Part shown: piece by piece, positions 63,719 through 64,000 of the stretch
Numbering within the stretch: position 1 is the stretch's first letter
How the letters are laid out: each line of letters opens with the position of its first letter
Assembly: GCF_965215815.1 (NCBI RefSeq)
Contig: NZ_CBDCEO010000013.1
Location: 1,550,001-1,614,000, forward strand
Source: Poriferisodalis sp965215815
GTDB lineage: Bacteria; Actinomycetota; Acidimicrobiia; Acidimicrobiales; Poriferisodalaceae
DNA length: 64,000 nucleotides
Direction of reading: 5' to 3'
Position numbers and translations under genes: made by a program
The notes under the pieces: model-generated
The model's input: the letters and a program-made list of their open reading frames with translations, nothing else
Databases searched by the model: none
Told to the model about the DNA's origin: nothing

Positions 63719-64000
63719 CGCGCTGGCTGTCCTGTGAAGCCGAGCAGCCAGTCCCTCACGAACGAGCAGTCGACGTTGATGTCCTCTTCGTAGCGGTGCT
63801 CATCGGTTGAGGCGTCCCATGATGCGACCGTTGCGGTGTCGCTGGAATCCTCGAACCGGATCGAGGCCTCGACGTCGCCGAGCGTCCATTCCATGGAGAC
63901 CCCACCGTCGACGGCTGGGAATACATGCGGGTAGGGCAACCCGTAGTGGGGGAACGCGGCGATCAGCCGGCGGGCGCCGAGGATGGCCCCGGCATGCGGG
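63715..64000 (-). CDS. Protein of unknown function, 5' partial at window end
   Basis: The minus-strand frame is open to the right window edge; residues seen include GAILGARRLIAAFP and PHVFPAVDGGVSMEW followed by an acidic stretch to the stop at 63715. I recall similar short acidic proteins paired with the preceding type in uncharacterised two-gene modules, but no name. The start lies outside the window. Confidence 0.6.
   Translation of the reverse strand, partial: PHAGAILGARRLIAAFPHYGLPYPHVFPAVDGGVSMEWTLGDVEASIRFEDSSDTATVASWDASTDEHRYEEDINVDCSFVRDWLLGFTGQPAR

Overview
This window is a high-GC (visibly about 65%) segment of an actinobacterial chromosome. F420-type luciferase-like oxidoreductase, HelD, Lhr, a zinc-ribbon/cyclase/AAA/TPR protein, B12-binding mutase subunit and many start codons sitting 6-9 bases after a TANNNT box (leaderless mRNAs) all fit Actinobacteria; a class such as Acidimicrobiia is an inference from gene mix, not something I could test.

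Layout. (1) 1-8231: a candidate anti-phage island: a 5'-truncated DUF1998 helicase (DruE-like), a RecB/Cas4-type PD-(D/E)XK nuclease with an Fe-S cysteine set, and, convergent with them, a DruA-like (DUF4338-like) protein downstream of a GHKL ATPase. (2) 8636-9459: a small protein and a MazEF-like toxin-antitoxin pair. (3) 9524-37374: a housekeeping core: hemE, protoporphyrinogen/coproporphyrinogen oxidase and lnt-like genes, HelD, CDGSH protein and Lhr helicase; an orphan DUF433-type antitoxin; an ABC exporter; a cyclase/AAA/TPR regulator; acyl-CoA metabolism genes (B12-binding subunit, hydroxyacyl-CoA dehydrogenase, phosphotransferase, enoyl-CoA hydratase); HtrA protease, MFS transporter, DsbB and a DM13 protein. 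(4) 37405-54651: a region rich in secreted proteins and mobile DNA around tRNA-Arg(CCU): repeat-bearing exported proteins, an IS3 remnant, and two copies (7099 bases apart, 1281 bases apparently identical) of part of an unusual mobile element that pairs a tyrosine-recombinase-like gene with a DDE-transposase-like gene. (5) 54660-60468: a helicase relic followed by an operon encoding a small protein, an N6-adenine methyltransferase, a C5-cytosine methyltransferase and a GHKL ATPase-nuclease fusion: a MORC-like restriction-modification system, its last gene markedly AT-richer than the rest. (6) 60618-64000: small and mid-sized genes of unknown function, the last running off the window.

The two best candidates for little-described biology are the Druantia-like four-gene island at the left end and the dual-methyltransferase MORC-like operon near the right end; both use a GHKL ATPase plus a PD-(D/E)XK nuclease domain but in different architectures. 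The two-gene recombinase/transposase element is the third. Domain calls rest on motif reading from memory; no database search was run.
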